DNA of 64,000 nt from Sugiyamaella lignohabitans. Taxonomy: Eukaryota > Ascomycota > Dipodascomycetes > Dipodascales > Trichomonascaceae. The stretch lies in the NCBI RefSeq assembly GCF_001640025.1, contig NC_031673.1, forward strand, positions 930,001 to 994,000, read 5' to 3'. The notes beneath the pieces were generated by a model. That model had not been told where the DNA came from. It ran no database searches and saw only the letters and a list, made by a program, of their open reading frames with translations. This document shows positions 50,289 to 61,064 of the stretch, piece by piece; the first letter of the stretch is position 1, and every line of letters begins with the position of its first letter. A program made the position numbers and the translations under genes.

Positions 50289-52374
50289 CGTTGTTAGCCA
50301 GTCTAGGGCCAGAGTTAATTTGTACTTCAAAGAAAAGAAAATGCTACTTTCGCTTTGTCAGTGGAGAACCACCCAGATTTCTGGTAGGGGTCTGCCGCTG
50401 TAACATGATCCTGAGTCACATTATGATCGTCAGTGCCGATTATGCACGATAACCAGTCATGCACGAGCATGCACGCATTGGTCATGGTTTACAGTGGACC
50501 CAAGCTGATTATTCTACAAAACTAGTAGCAGCTGACCTTTAAATAATTAATATTGAACTCATACCTTTCAACCCTCATGAAATAGTACTATTCTCTAATA
50601 GTGATCTGCTTTTTAGACTAGTTTTTTGTGTAAGAAGCCACATATACATACGGATGTAGTTTAGATATCGCATCGATTGCGTAATCTCTCATTGTCAACC
50701 CAACTGGACTGCTCCGTTGTTGCAGACCAGCTTTTGCTATACTCTAGTGACCATACTCCATTTCCATACTCTACTTGCTTCTCAATTTTCTTTCCCCCTG
50801 GCCAAGCCAGTGTCTCACGGGGTTCACTCTCCAGCCACCGAACGCCCACAATCGACGCAATCTCCTGCGAAGCAGGAGCCACGGGGTCTGGGGCAGAGCC
50901 CCAGCCGCCGGAGGCACCCGGGCCACTCCCGCCGGCACCAGACCAGACGGCGAGCCACGCCGAATGCATTTGCCTCCCAACTCTGGTATAAAGACATTGA
51001 TTGCTGTTGCCGTTGCCAACCAAACTTATTTGTGGATGGCATAAGCTTTTTTGCGAGTTTATTTGATTGTAGCCTGATACTGATTGGGGCCAAGAAACGA
51101 CTGTTTCGACCACAAGACCGACTCTGGCTGGCTGGTCTGGAGCCGATTTGTCAGTTGGCAGACCGGCGTATCACCTTATAAGTGGGAGATATTGCGACGG
51201 CGGCCAAGAACCGACCGTACCGTACCCCATACCCCACAGGGAGGAGGCTGCGAGCTGGCAGCTGCTGATACCATCCTGGCTGCTGCTAGTAGTACTCCTG
51301 CGTTAATTGCTATCATCAGCAGGTGTTTGACCTACATTGTTTGTACTTGAGTGGCTTATCAGCTAGCGTTGACGGCAATTTTTTGTGGTGAAATCCTTTT
51401 TGATACGATTGCGAGGTGCTTGGTATTGTTGCTAGACTGCTAATTTATCCTAAAGGCTAAGACTGTTAAAGTAAATAGACCAACTGTGACGGAAACTGAT
51501 AGCACTGGCACCGAACGCCCGTATGATCCGGACCAATTGTGCCATTGTATGATCGAGAGAGTTAATTGTACCTGATCTAGGGCACTGACAAGCTTTAAAT
51601 ACAAAGAGAATAGATACATCGAACAGAGAAAGGGACTTTCGGTGAACCGATAGGACTGCACAAGAAAAGGGGACGAATCCGATCTTTGTAGGGTGGACTC
51701 ATTGATCTGGGTAGCACGACGACTGGGATTTGATATTGTATTTGTGAGAAGTTGTCTATAGTAACTGGAAGATAGACACTGTTTGTTGAATAGTAGTTTG
51801 GTGTTGAGTAGAGTGTTCCTAGTGGCATTGGTGATATCTGGTGTTGGCATCGATATTGCGTAGTACTCAACAAGCAAGCTGCATATAGTAGGCTATTCTA
51901 GTGGTTAGTGTTTTAGGGGCTTCATCAATTAGAGTTCGTATTAGCGATATTAGCGATATTAGGGAACTTTCAAAGACCCGACACTCATTAGACAAAGTGA
52001 AATTATAGCTCTGACAAAGCAAGAGGTTGATCTATTAGTACTGCTTTACTACTTTACTACTCCTGATAGTACTACTACTGCTAGTACCAAGAACTCCATC
52101 GTCGCTGAATCATAGGGCTGAAACAGAATATCGAAGCGACATTCTACTCCTATAACTAGAGGTCAGAGTCTTTAGAGCTATTCAAGTATATTCACCTCGT
52201 GTTCCTCCAGTCACCATTCAGTGACTGGCTTCTATTCAAAACACAACGCTACCTTCAAAACGAAATCACTCAGGTCGGGTCACAGCATCTCCGAGCTCAA
52301 CATCGTCCTCGTCGACTGATTCCAACGATAAAACATCTCCTCCACGAAAACGGATCAGACAACAGGACCATACC
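50289..52374. other. Gene-free region upstream of GID7
   Basis: 2.1 kb with one half hairpin element (50862) and no supported gene. The stretch next to GID7 has short direct repeats (TTAGCGATA, TACTACT). Confidence 0.45.
50862..50916. repeat. Triple-hairpin half-element
   Basis: Right half, alpha type (CTCCTGCGAAGCAGGAG), middle loop AGA. Confidence 0.9.
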
Positions 52375-54192
52375 ATGACTGCAATTCCAATGAACAGAAC
52401 CAGAGACAGCAACAACAGTAGCAGTACTAGTAATAACAGCAATGGCAACTCTGCTAGTAGCACTTCTAATGGGAATAGCAAACTAGCTAGTACTACAGGC
52501 ATTGAAGCTAATGGCAATGGCAACAATCAAAATGGTAATAGTACAATAGCCAGTTCTGCATCTATTACTAGCACCGAATCAACAGCTGCTACTCTTAGTG
52601 AACGAGACAGTTCTGCTAAAAATACTTCTGGCATTGGCACGGAGGTGCTGTCCCCGACCTATTTCGGTTTTGATAAGAAAGAAACCACCAGACTGCTAAT
52701 CCAGTCTTTACACGACCTAGGATACCATGATATAGGCAAGAGCCTGGAAAATGCGTCTGGGTATACAATTGAATCGCCTCAAGTGGTGGATTTACGAAAT
52801 GCCGTGCTATCTGGCGAATGGGATAATGCTGAACAGATACTGTTAGCAGGATCGATAGAAGTGCCGAACCCATCGGATATCAATTCCATGATCTTTCTTA
52901 TTCGCAAACAGCGGTATTTAGAAATCCTCGAGAAAGACGACAGAGAAGAAGCCCTGTGGTTTTTGCGTAACCAGCTATCCCCAGTCAACGGCAACGGTCA
53001 TAAAGAAGAATTGCATTTTCTGAGTAAACTAGCCATGTTTTCTCTAGACGATATCAAGGCTGATGCCCATTGGGACGGAGTCAATGGCAAATCAAGACAG
53101 TTATTATTAGAATCATTACAAGAGCATCTGTCGCCATCAATAATGATCCCCCCTCATCGACTAGCGACACTACTACACCAAGCAAAGAGTTCTCAACTCA
53201 AAGCTTCGGATTACTATTTAGGAGATGAATCGTCGGCAACGAGCGATTTCTCGCTTTATAAAGACTACGTAGGAGATCGAACCAAGTTTCCTAATGTTAC
53301 GACACATATACTTAAAGACCATTTTGATGAGGTCTGGTATCTGGCGTTCTCTAACGATGGCAAGTATCTTGCCTCTTCGTCGGCTGACAAACGGGTGTTT
53401 ATCTGGGATGTAGAAGACAACTTCAAACTCCATAGACGACTAGAAGGACATCATAAAGGAGTGGTGTTTTTCAGCTGGTCTCCGAATGACAAGTATATTG
53501 TCAGTTGTGGCCAAGACAGTCACGCTATAGTGTGGGATGTTCAAAAGGGCGAGAAAGTGAGTCAAGCGTCGCATGATGAAGCAGTGGATTCCTGTGCCTG
53601 GTCACACGACAATCGGTCTTTCATCACTGGCAGTCCCGACAAGAAAATGATCCTTTGGGATCTCGACGGCAGAGAAATTCATACCTGGACAAACATTCGG
53701 GCACAGAGCATGGCAGTGACGCCAGACGGAAACCGGCTTATTGTCATCTGTAGCGACATGATCATTCATGTGTTTGATCTTCGCACATACGAAATGATTA
53801 CCCAGATATCCGTGTCTAACAAGATCCTCACCTCGATAAGTGTGTCACGCGATTCGCGATACGCAGTGATCAGTGTTGCTCCTGAAGAAATCCATCTCTG
53901 GGACCTTGAAACCTACCGACTGGTGCGGAAATACGTCGGCCAACTGCAGGACGAGTTCGTGATCCGGTCGAGTTTCGGTGGTCTCAACGAGAACTTCATT
54001 CTCAGCGGAAGCGAAGACAGCCACGTCTACATCTGGAACCGCGACAACGCCAACCTCATCGAGGCGCTTCCTGGCCACACGGGCACCGTCAACTGCGTGC
54101 AATGGCGCCCCGGCCACCCTGCCATGTTCGCCTCTGCCGGCGACGACAGCACCATTCGCATCTGGCAACCCGCCAGCCGCCAGGACCTATAA
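52375..54192 (+). CDS. GID7: Gid7/WDR26-type subunit of the GID/CTLH ubiquitin ligase
   Basis: LisH-CTLH-WD40 protein of the GID (CTLH) E3 complex, which in yeast degrades gluconeogenic enzymes on return to glucose. The 605-residue product has a Ser/Asn-rich N-terminus (1-90), a LisH motif at about 101-133 (ETTRLLIQSLHDLGYHDIGKSLENASG), CTLH at about 133-190 (VVDLRNAVLSGEWDNAEQIL), the PPHRLATLLHQA segment typical of WDR26, then seven WD40 repeats from about residue 315 (HFDEVWYLAFSNDGKYLASSSADKRVFIW to the terminal ASAGDDSTIRIW). It is intronless. The Ser/Asn codon runs (AGTAGC, AATAAC) at the start are low-complexity. Confidence 0.88.
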   Translation: MTAIPMNRTRDSNNSSSTSNNSNGNSASSTSNGNSKLASTTGIEANGNGNNQNGNSTIASSASITSTESTAATLSERDSSAKNTSGIGTEVLSPTYFGFDKKETTRLLIQSLHDLGYHDIGKSLENASGYTIESPQVVDLRNAVLSGEWDNAEQILLAGSIEVPNPSDINSMIFLIRKQRYLEILEKDDREEALWFLRNQLSPVNGNGHKEELHFLSKLAMFSLDDIKADAHWDGVNGKSRQLLLESLQEHLSPSIMIPPHRLATLLHQAKSSQLKASDYYLGDESSATSDFSLYKDYVGDRTKFPNVTTHILKDHFDEVWYLAFSNDGKYLASSSADKRVFIWDVEDNFKLHRRLEGHHKGVVFFSWSPNDKYIVSCGQDSHAIVWDVQKGEKVSQASHDEAVDSCAWSHDNRSFITGSPDKKMILWDLDGREIHTWTNIRAQSMAVTPDGNRLIVICSDMIIHVFDLRTYEMITQISVSNKILTSISVSRDSRYAVISVAPEEIHLWDLETYRLVRKYVGQLQDEFVIRSSFGGLNENFILSGSEDSHVYIWNRDNANLIEALPGHTGTVNCVQWRPGHPAMFASAGDDSTIRIWQPASRQDL

Positions 54193-54235
54193 TTATTATT
54201 GTTATTATTTTATATATTATTACTTAACGTGCTTC

Positions 54236-54287
54236 TGCCTCCGGCGGCTGGGGCTCCGCCCCAGACCCCGCTGCTCGCTTCGCTCGA
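54236..54287. repeat. Triple-hairpin half-element after GID7 stop
   Basis: Left half with a shortened beta inner hairpin (GCTCGCTTCGCTCGAG); 43 bp after the stop, sense orientation. Confidence 0.9.
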
Positions 54288-54305
54288 GATTGGGGGGTCC
54301 TGACG

Positions 54306-54366
54306 TGCCTCGGCGGCTGGGGCTGTGCCCCATACCGCCCTGCTCCTCTCACTGCGCTCGAGTCGG
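54306..54366. repeat. Degenerate triple-hairpin half-element
   Basis: A second left half directly behind the previous one, with several changes (TGCCTCGGCGG, GCTGTGCCCCATACC, CTCACTGCGCTCGAG). Confidence 0.8.
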
Positions 54367-54654
54367 AGCGTGTGGTGGTCGTAGGTGTTGAAAAACTCGC
54401 CAAAAACTTTATTATTAGCCTAAGACGCTCGCTTCGAGGGGGGTGGTGAAGAGGAGGTGTCAGCTACGGCCACATCCCAAGTAAAACAAGATTTCCCGTC
54501 CGATCAATCCTATTTAAGCCTTGGAGAGCCTTGATCAGTAATGCCGTGGGAGACCAGGCGTGAACAGAAGGTGCTGTAGCTCATCCTTTTTTGCACACCG
54601 GCAAAATATTGTTTTTTTCCCGGTTGGAAACCAAACGAGCTCGGTCCCGCGAAA

Positions 54655-54708
54655 GCTCGCGAAGCGAGCACAACGGGGTCTGGGGCAGAGCCCCAGCCGC
54701 CGGAGGCA
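54655..54708. repeat. Triple-hairpin half-element after ALO1 stop
   Basis: Right half on +, hence left-half sense for ALO1. The inner hairpin is GCTCGCGAAGCGAGC, middle loop AGA. 36 bp from the stop. Confidence 0.9.
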
Positions 54709-54744
54709 GGCCCACAACACATAAAAGTTAAATAAAACGTGTAA

Positions 54745-56406
54745 TTAGACAATGTCAGTGACAGAACTGACGAAACCGTTGATCTCGGCCCAGTGGCGGC
54801 CGCTGAGGAACGTGCCCTGGGGGTCGTGGGTCTCGCGGAGTGTTTTGAAGAGGGTGAGGTCGTCGCCAAACCAACTGTCCATGGTGGGTTTGAGGCCCCG
54901 CATTTCGCCGTCGGTGAGAGTGGAAGCAGGCTTGTCGTCAAAGGTGCCTAGGAAGTTCTTAGCCCAGTGAGGTTTGCCTCCAACAGCAGCAACTGTGTCC
55001 TCGAATGTCCTGTACCATTTGTCGATAGGACAGTCGAAACCGAACGGTCGGTATACTGTGGCATTCAGATAAAGTGTCAGTTTGTCGTAGGTAATAGGGG
55101 TGGTAGCAGCTCCAAGTTTAGGAGTGCCGTCGAGAAGAGGCCGAACAGTGTTACCAGGAACAGTTCCAAGATGAGGAACTGAGTAATTGTCGGGGTTAAT
55201 AGTGTCAGTGGATCCAGAAACTGCCGTGTTGGAAATGCGAACTTCGAAAGGAGCATGGACGTAGAATGAATTGTTTTTGGCAGCATCCTTGATAATAGTT
55301 TCAAGTTGTCTCAGGACTTTAGGTCCTTCGGTCAATGGCATAGCCCATTCGTTGACAAACTGACTAAACAAACAGTCCATATTCAAAGCCAGATCACTTC
55401 TTTGCACTGCAACATTACCTTCACTATTAATTGATTCTTCAAACCCGTACTGGTGTTTGAACACCCATCTCTCAATAGATGGTGTGAGTGACGGGTATAC
55501 TTTAACAGCCAGCCATAATAACGACTCATAGAAGAATCGGCCAAGAGTAGTGCCATAGAAATTATTAATTGGTTCGCGTAAAGGCTCTTCCTGCTTACAC
55601 TTATCAGCTCTCCAGAGCACACATCTGTCGGAATAAGGATACCACCATACTCTGATGAACTCCGACGAGGTCCATACCGTAGGCCATAATTCATCAACAA
55701 ACCTGTCAAACGAGACAATCTGTTGACGGGACTTGAGATTATAAGCCGGAACAACTCTCAATGTTACGTGAGTGATGATACCCAGTTTACCTACCGACAA
55801 TAATCCAGCACGGAACAAGTCTAAATTATCACCTGGTGAGCATTCAATCGTCTCTGGATCAGCTTTTCCACTGCAAAGCAGAGTAAACTTGACGATTTGT
55901 TCTGACACCAGTCCATGATAAGCACTTGATCCATGAGTGCCCGTCGAAATAATTCCCGCAGCAGATTGTTCAGAAATGGAACCCAGATTTTGAATTGCCA
56001 GGCCCTCAGCAGCCAGAATCTCTGTTAGCTGATAGATGCGAATGCCTGCCTCGACTGTCACGTCAGCAAATTTCCCAGATTCATGGCGTTCAATAGAAAG
56101 AACTTTATTAAATATATCCAAATTCATGATCCACTCGTCAGACATAGTCAAAGTCGAAGGCGAATGGCCCGACCCCGTCAACATCAGGGTCTTATTCAAC
56201 CGCTTGGCCTCAACCACAGCATCTCTAATCTCCTCTGCCGTCCTTGGCTGAATATACAATTGGGGCTTGCATCTGAAGGTGCCAGCCCAGGTCCTATGGG
56301 TCCTATTAGCAAAGCTAAATGGCGCGAGCCTGTCAGCCATCGGTGTATATCTACTACAGCTTTCAACAGGTGTCAACTGCTCTGACATGAAATGGGTCCG
56401 AGTCAT
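54745..56406 (-). CDS. ALO1: D-arabinono-1,4-lactone oxidase
   Basis: Oxidises D-arabinono-1,4-lactone to D-erythroascorbic acid at the mitochondrial outer membrane; FAD-dependent. The 553-residue vanillyl-alcohol-oxidase-type protein has the FAD PCMH domain with the covalent FAD His in LTGSGHSPS (His81), the SISEQSAAGIISTGTHGSS loop, and a C-terminal ALO domain ending in the TFLSGRHWAEINGF motif family members share. Two in-frame Met codons (1 and 7) are possible starts; the first is given. It is intronless and convergent with GID7. Confidence 0.92.
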   Translation of the reverse strand: MTRTHFMSEQLTPVESCSRYTPMADRLAPFSFANRTHRTWAGTFRCKPQLYIQPRTAEEIRDAVVEAKRLNKTLMLTGSGHSPSTLTMSDEWIMNLDIFNKVLSIERHESGKFADVTVEAGIRIYQLTEILAAEGLAIQNLGSISEQSAAGIISTGTHGSSAYHGLVSEQIVKFTLLCSGKADPETIECSPGDNLDLFRAGLLSVGKLGIITHVTLRVVPAYNLKSRQQIVSFDRFVDELWPTVWTSSEFIRVWWYPYSDRCVLWRADKCKQEEPLREPINNFYGTTLGRFFYESLLWLAVKVYPSLTPSIERWVFKHQYGFEESINSEGNVAVQRSDLALNMDCLFSQFVNEWAMPLTEGPKVLRQLETIIKDAAKNNSFYVHAPFEVRISNTAVSGSTDTINPDNYSVPHLGTVPGNTVRPLLDGTPKLGAATTPITYDKLTLYLNATVYRPFGFDCPIDKWYRTFEDTVAAVGGKPHWAKNFLGTFDDKPASTLTDGEMRGLKPTMDSWFGDDLTLFKTLRETHDPQGTFLSGRHWAEINGFVSSVTDIV

Positions 56407-56835
56407 CTTGATCTCTTAAATCACCACCTCACCGCACGTGACCTCATCGGGTTAGGAAGTAAAAACCACCCCCTGGAACCGGGTCCGTCTACCCCTGAGC
56501 CCGGGTTCCTGGCGTGTCGACGGGTATGGCGAACCGGTTTTGAGGTCTTGGAGGGGGAGGTGTGCCTCCGGCGGCTGGGACTCCGTCCCAGACCCTGGTT
56601 GCTCCTGCTTCGCAGGAGATCTCTCGGATCGTGGAGGAGATGGTGTGAGTTCTTGCCAATCCAGGGGTCAATTGCTCACTCCAGCCATCAACACCAGGGC
56701 ACACCCAGTCCAGGGACCCCACGCCGCTCGCGAAGCGAGCACTACGGGTCTGGGCGGAGCCCAGCCCCGGAGGCACGACTACCCCCTGTACGGCGATCCG
56801 CGATGCATGTTTAAAGTTCATCCTCAGACAGCTTC
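56407..56835. promoter_or_regulatory. Divergent intergenic region ALO1/LRR-like gene
   Basis: 429 bp with one composite hairpin element (56563-56775) taking up half of it. The element lies 60 bp before the ATG of the next gene, so it may be in its 5' leader. Confidence 0.5.
56563..56775. repeat. Divergent triple-hairpin pair with compensatory stem changes
   Basis: Left alpha half 56563-56618 with middle hairpin CTGGGAC-TCC-GTCCCAG: one G-C pair has become A-T on both sides. Right half 56726-56775 with inner hairpin GCTCGCGAAGCGAGC and a middle stem shortened symmetrically to CTGGGC-GGA-GCCCAG. Confidence 0.9.
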
Positions 56836-58308
56836 ATGAATCGCGCGAGGAAGAGACGGAGGGACGAGCCATGGCACCAATTGAGACGTGGAACTACTGA
56901 AAGGAGTGGCGGTGATATGAGGAGTGTGAGAGAAGAACGGAAAGGGGGGAGTGGCGATGGAAGTTCGGGTTCTAGCTTGAGTCGACACGGGTCAAGTAAT
57001 GATATCACTGTCAGGGATATAACCATAGACAGCACGGGAAACAGTGGCTGGCAGAGGGATGCGGTTCCGGCAGACCTTCCTGATGAGAAGGATGCAATAG
57101 AGAAGAGAGTGGCTAGAGCACGAGTACGAGCTGCAATTGAGAAGTCCTCAGATAGGGAGAACAGCATGAACACAGGGTCTAATGCAGATCATGGAGCAGT
57201 GAATCCACGAGAGACGAATTCTGGAAATAGTGAGACCAGTCCAAGAAATGGTGTGGAGAGTCTAAGAAGTATCGCAGCACGGTCTGTGGCCAGTCATAGT
57301 CGTGATATCAGACGAATGTTGCTAAGGAATAGCAATGTTTCATGGGAGTTAGGATGGAAACTGGTGTGGGAGTGGATCCGATTAATGGGTCTTGATTCAT
57401 ATCCATTATTCACACTTTTTTTAAAGGAGTTTGGCACTAAACGAGATTTCCACTGTCATCATCGTCAGACTGTGCCTGTCGCTGATATCACAGGGTACCG
57501 AGCGGGCAGCAAAAGAGACGTGTTTCTCGACTCGCGGTTACTGCCAAGTATAAACACCAAGCATCGAATAGAGTATATTCCGTATGGAGGAGTATCTGGG
57601 GTGGTGAGCTTGGTTCAGAGCATCTCCCAGTATAACTTGTCTATGGAAATAGGGAACAATATTGTTCTCTTGGACTTATCAGGACTGCGGATTCCCCGCG
57701 AGTCGTTGAATGATATGTGTCTGAGTTTAACCAGTTTGAAGTCGCTTGCTGGACTCGACGTCTCAGGATGCGGGATATTAGAAAGCAGTAACATACTGAC
57801 TCTGTGGAGAGTAGCCATGACCAGCGGAGCTTGGACCAACCTGAGACTGCTGTGTTTAGGAGATTCTTATTTAAACAGCACGACTATGTCAGTTTATCAG
57901 ACCCTCTTCGATACATCTTTGGCGTATATCGAAGGGCCATCAAACTATACTCCAGACGAAACAAAATGGGTTCACGGCAGGAACCTCACCGGAATCAGCC
58001 CTCGATTCACTGTTAACTATTCCCTGGCATTCAAATACCGGTTCCTATCGTCGTCGGCCAACATCAACGAACCACGAGTGCGACTGCCCAAAGCCACTGT
58101 CCTGCAAGAATTCATCCTGACCAGAGACGAGTCCAGTCCACCCTGGCTCAGCAAACGACCCTCGTTCAACTGCCGCGACTGCTACATCCGCAAACCCACT
58201 TCGTCATCACCACCGACCCTACCCTCCAAACCAGCCTCCAAATCCAAACTGACCATTCGCAAAGACAAGCTCCGGGGCCCTCTAACCGCTCAGGGCTTCC
58301 TCTTCTGA
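56836..58308 (+). CDS. Unknown protein with LRR-like segment
   Basis: 490 residues. A basic, Arg-rich N-terminus (MNRARKRRRDEPW) and a disordered charged region reach to about residue 150. A folded part then begins at SWELGWKLVWEWIRLMGLDSYPLF. Residues about 270-350 resemble leucine-rich repeats (NNIVLLDLSGLRIPRESLND, LKSLAGLDVSGCGILESSNIL, TNLRLLCLGDSYLNSTT). The C-terminus has CRDCYIRKP and a basic tail. I cannot assign a family; the layout recalls fungal nuclear proteins with a short LRR block. It is intronless as read, but the ATG is close to a TTCAT context preceded by CAG, and an upstream exon is possible. Confidence 0.7.
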   Translation: MNRARKRRRDEPWHQLRRGTTERSGGDMRSVREERKGGSGDGSSGSSLSRHGSSNDITVRDITIDSTGNSGWQRDAVPADLPDEKDAIEKRVARARVRAAIEKSSDRENSMNTGSNADHGAVNPRETNSGNSETSPRNGVESLRSIAARSVASHSRDIRRMLLRNSNVSWELGWKLVWEWIRLMGLDSYPLFTLFLKEFGTKRDFHCHHRQTVPVADITGYRAGSKRDVFLDSRLLPSINTKHRIEYIPYGGVSGVVSLVQSISQYNLSMEIGNNIVLLDLSGLRIPRESLNDMCLSLTSLKSLAGLDVSGCGILESSNILTLWRVAMTSGAWTNLRLLCLGDSYLNSTTMSVYQTLFDTSLAYIEGPSNYTPDETKWVHGRNLTGISPRFTVNYSLAFKYRFLSSSANINEPRVRLPKATVLQEFILTRDESSPPWLSKRPSFNCRDCYIRKPTSSSPPTLPSKPASKSKLTIRKDKLRGPLTAQGFLF

Positions 58309-58329
58309 CCGCTGTTGGGGTGCCCTGCG

Positions 58330-58507
58330 TGCCTCCGGCGGCTGGGGCTCCGCCCCAGACCCTGGTTGCTCCTCTCGCTGCGCTCGAGTCGGGCGAGGCG
58401 GTGTCACCGCACGCGAACCAAGGTCAGAAGGGGTCTCCCGACGCCCGACTCGAGCGAAGCGAGAGGAGCAACCAGGGTCTGGGGCGGAGCCCCAGCCGCC
58501 GGAGGCA
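58330..58507. repeat. Triple-hairpin element, beta-beta subfamily, after the LRR-like gene
   Basis: Two beta halves with a spacer similar to that of the copy at 44648. It starts 21 bp after the stop codon. Confidence 0.95.
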
Positions 58508-60541
58508 GTAACGGGGAATTTATCCGTTGGGGAAGTGCATTTATGCGATGACGCCTGGCAGGACCCGTTCAGCGGGTATCCAATGAAAGGACCAGGCCGT
58601 TGAAAGCCGTTAGAAGACAGAAAGCACACCATAGCTGCAAAGTGGTCGCTGCGAGACAGCAGAGGTACCGGATTTGGGCGTTTGATTGCTTCGTGAGTGG
58701 GCGACGTAGGGCGTTGGCCGCTCGAGTCCAGAACGAGAATCAATCTGACAGCAGCGAAGATCTAATCTGGATCTTTCCGACTTCATGTGGAAATCAGTTT
58801 GTAAATCATGGTTTGACGGGCTAATAGGGGGGCATAACCGTTGTAACAGCTGTGCCGTAGACTAACGGACATGCACATCAACTGTCCAAAAAAGATTTGT
58901 TCTCAAAATAAATAAATAAAAAAATAAATAAACAGATGTGAACCTGTTCAAAAGGAAGTAAAGACTAAATAGGATTAATGGTTAAATTGGGACATGAGCC
59001 TTTTCGACAACTGCAACAGATACGAAAGAATGAGTCGAGGCTCCGTTGGCCCATTAGGCAATTCCATTTGTAATAAAATTGGCAAATAGAAGTCGACGGC
59101 GTGAGTCTGGGCGGAAGAGCCTCGAGGCAGACCAGTAAATAAAAAAAAAATTCACAAATGCATCAGAGAGCACGGGAATTTACTGAATACGATGGAAAAA
59201 TAAATTAATAGTTTACAGTACATGGCAGAACAGAAACACATTTTCAAAAAAAAAAAGAAGAACACAAGAATAAAGAAATAAAAAAACAAATAAAAATAAA
59301 AATTCCAGATTAATTAAACAGGTTGGGCCAATAAACAGAAAACGGGTCTATGCAAGCAGAAATTTTTCTGCTAACGATAATGTACCCATAAAGCTTAACA
59401 GAAGGCAAAAAAAACCTTATTAGCCGTTGGCAGTGTCGATAAGCCGGCCCGGATAAATTGCAATTGTGATAACAAACTTTATCTTTACTTTGTACTACAT
59501 AGGATAAAAATACAGCTGAGTTAATGAGCACAATTAGGAAGCTCAGCCAGTAAGTATCGGGTAACAGCCGACGGAACCGCGAGTGCAGAATGAGACACAA
59601 GCTAGAACGAGAGGGTGTTTGCCATGGTTACAAACCAGCTCGTGGGATGCAAAGCAGCAGGATGTTTCAAGCCAAGAGAGAAATATGTGTCGGTGATGGC
59701 TGGATTGGGTAGATACAAAGAATAACAAAAGAAACGACTGGCTACTGACAGGGCTAGCTGGATTCAGATGCCAGTTCACGAAGAGCAGAGAAAAAGCAAC
59801 TTTAGCGAGATGAGACTAAATCCGCAGGGCCAGGAGTTGGGCATGAACAGCAGCAGAGTTGGATCCAGTCAGGGGTCATCCACAAGTCTCCCATGAATAT
59901 ACTCAGTGTACTCAGTACCAGAATCGTCGTATAACACACGGTCTCTCAGTGTTAAAGACGGAGGAAGGAAAGAGACCTGTAGAAAGCTTGAGAAAATAAA
60001 ATTAAAAAAAATAATGAAATGGAGCTATATCAGCTGTTATTTGAAGCGGTTATTTTAGACAACCCAAGCTTTCCCAGAAGTTTAGCCGAACTAGACCGAA
60101 GTGGCTGGCGGATTGAAATTCAGGTTGAACTCCGGTTCAGGTCAAGTCCGAGATCGATAGTCGTCATCTTCGCCTGTCTGATAATGGACTGGTGGGGACC
60201 AGATCGGTTGCAGCTTCCCGACGCCACAACAAAAAGGGTAGCTTCGCTGGAATTCGGATTAATTTGAGACAATATGCTCATTGTGGCTAACCCATCCTTC
60301 GCTAATACAATTTCTACGATTGCGGCACGGTCCGCAATATTGCGGCCGATGGGCAAGCAACAGACCCATCACCAGCCACTAAACCCGACAATTATCCTGA
60401 TGATTATCCGATTATATCTGATAGAGCAGGCGACCATCACCTACCAGTTCAGGAGGCGAACCCACTGACCCTGATCAACCGATAGGCGGTCGATAAACTA
60501 CGATTTACACGACACGACTGGTTTCTGGGGTGAAGAGGAGA

Positions 60542-60677
60542 TGCCTCCGGCGGCTGGGGCTTCGCCCCAGACCCCACAGCTCCTCTCGCTTCGCTCGAGT
60601 CGGGTGTGGGCGGGCCAATTGACTCCGCGAAGCGGAGCACAACGGGGTCTGGGGCAGCGCCCCAGCCGCCGGAGGCA
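60542..60677. repeat. Triple-hairpin element, full, variant right half
   Basis: Beta-left with middle loop GAA (on the R strand). The right inner hairpin is CTCCGCGAAGCGGAG and the right middle loop AGC. Confidence 0.92.
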
Positions 60678-61064
60678 AGACCCGCGACCCGAACTGATGC
60701 CGTGGTTCTTGGCGGCGTGTTCGATGGGAGCTAGAACAGCTGGAACTAGAGAAAAAAGGGGGGTTCGTTAGAGTCGCGATGCATGGAAGCTCGGGCCACC
60801 ACTCCGAAAGCAGGTATGTGGGTCCGATACGTGGGTACAGGTCTCAGATGCCGGCGCTCATTGCGACATGGGATGGATGTGCTGAAACAGGTTCCAGAGG
60901 GTGTACAAGAAGTGTCCGGCATGAACCGGCGCCAGAAGAGCATGTGTGGAACAAAATAGCGTCACAGCATGCCAAAGCCAACGGCCCACTCACAACCGTC
61001 GCACACCACACAGACCGCCCCAAACACCCCAAAAGCCCATTAATCCCAACCGCACAGTCCAAAT

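Larger units (their letters stand above)
54193..54744. other. Convergent intergenic region GID7/ALO1 with three half-elements
   Basis: 552 bp. Two left halves follow GID7 and one right half follows ALO1, with about 290 bp of sequence with no recognised feature between them. Confidence 0.5.
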
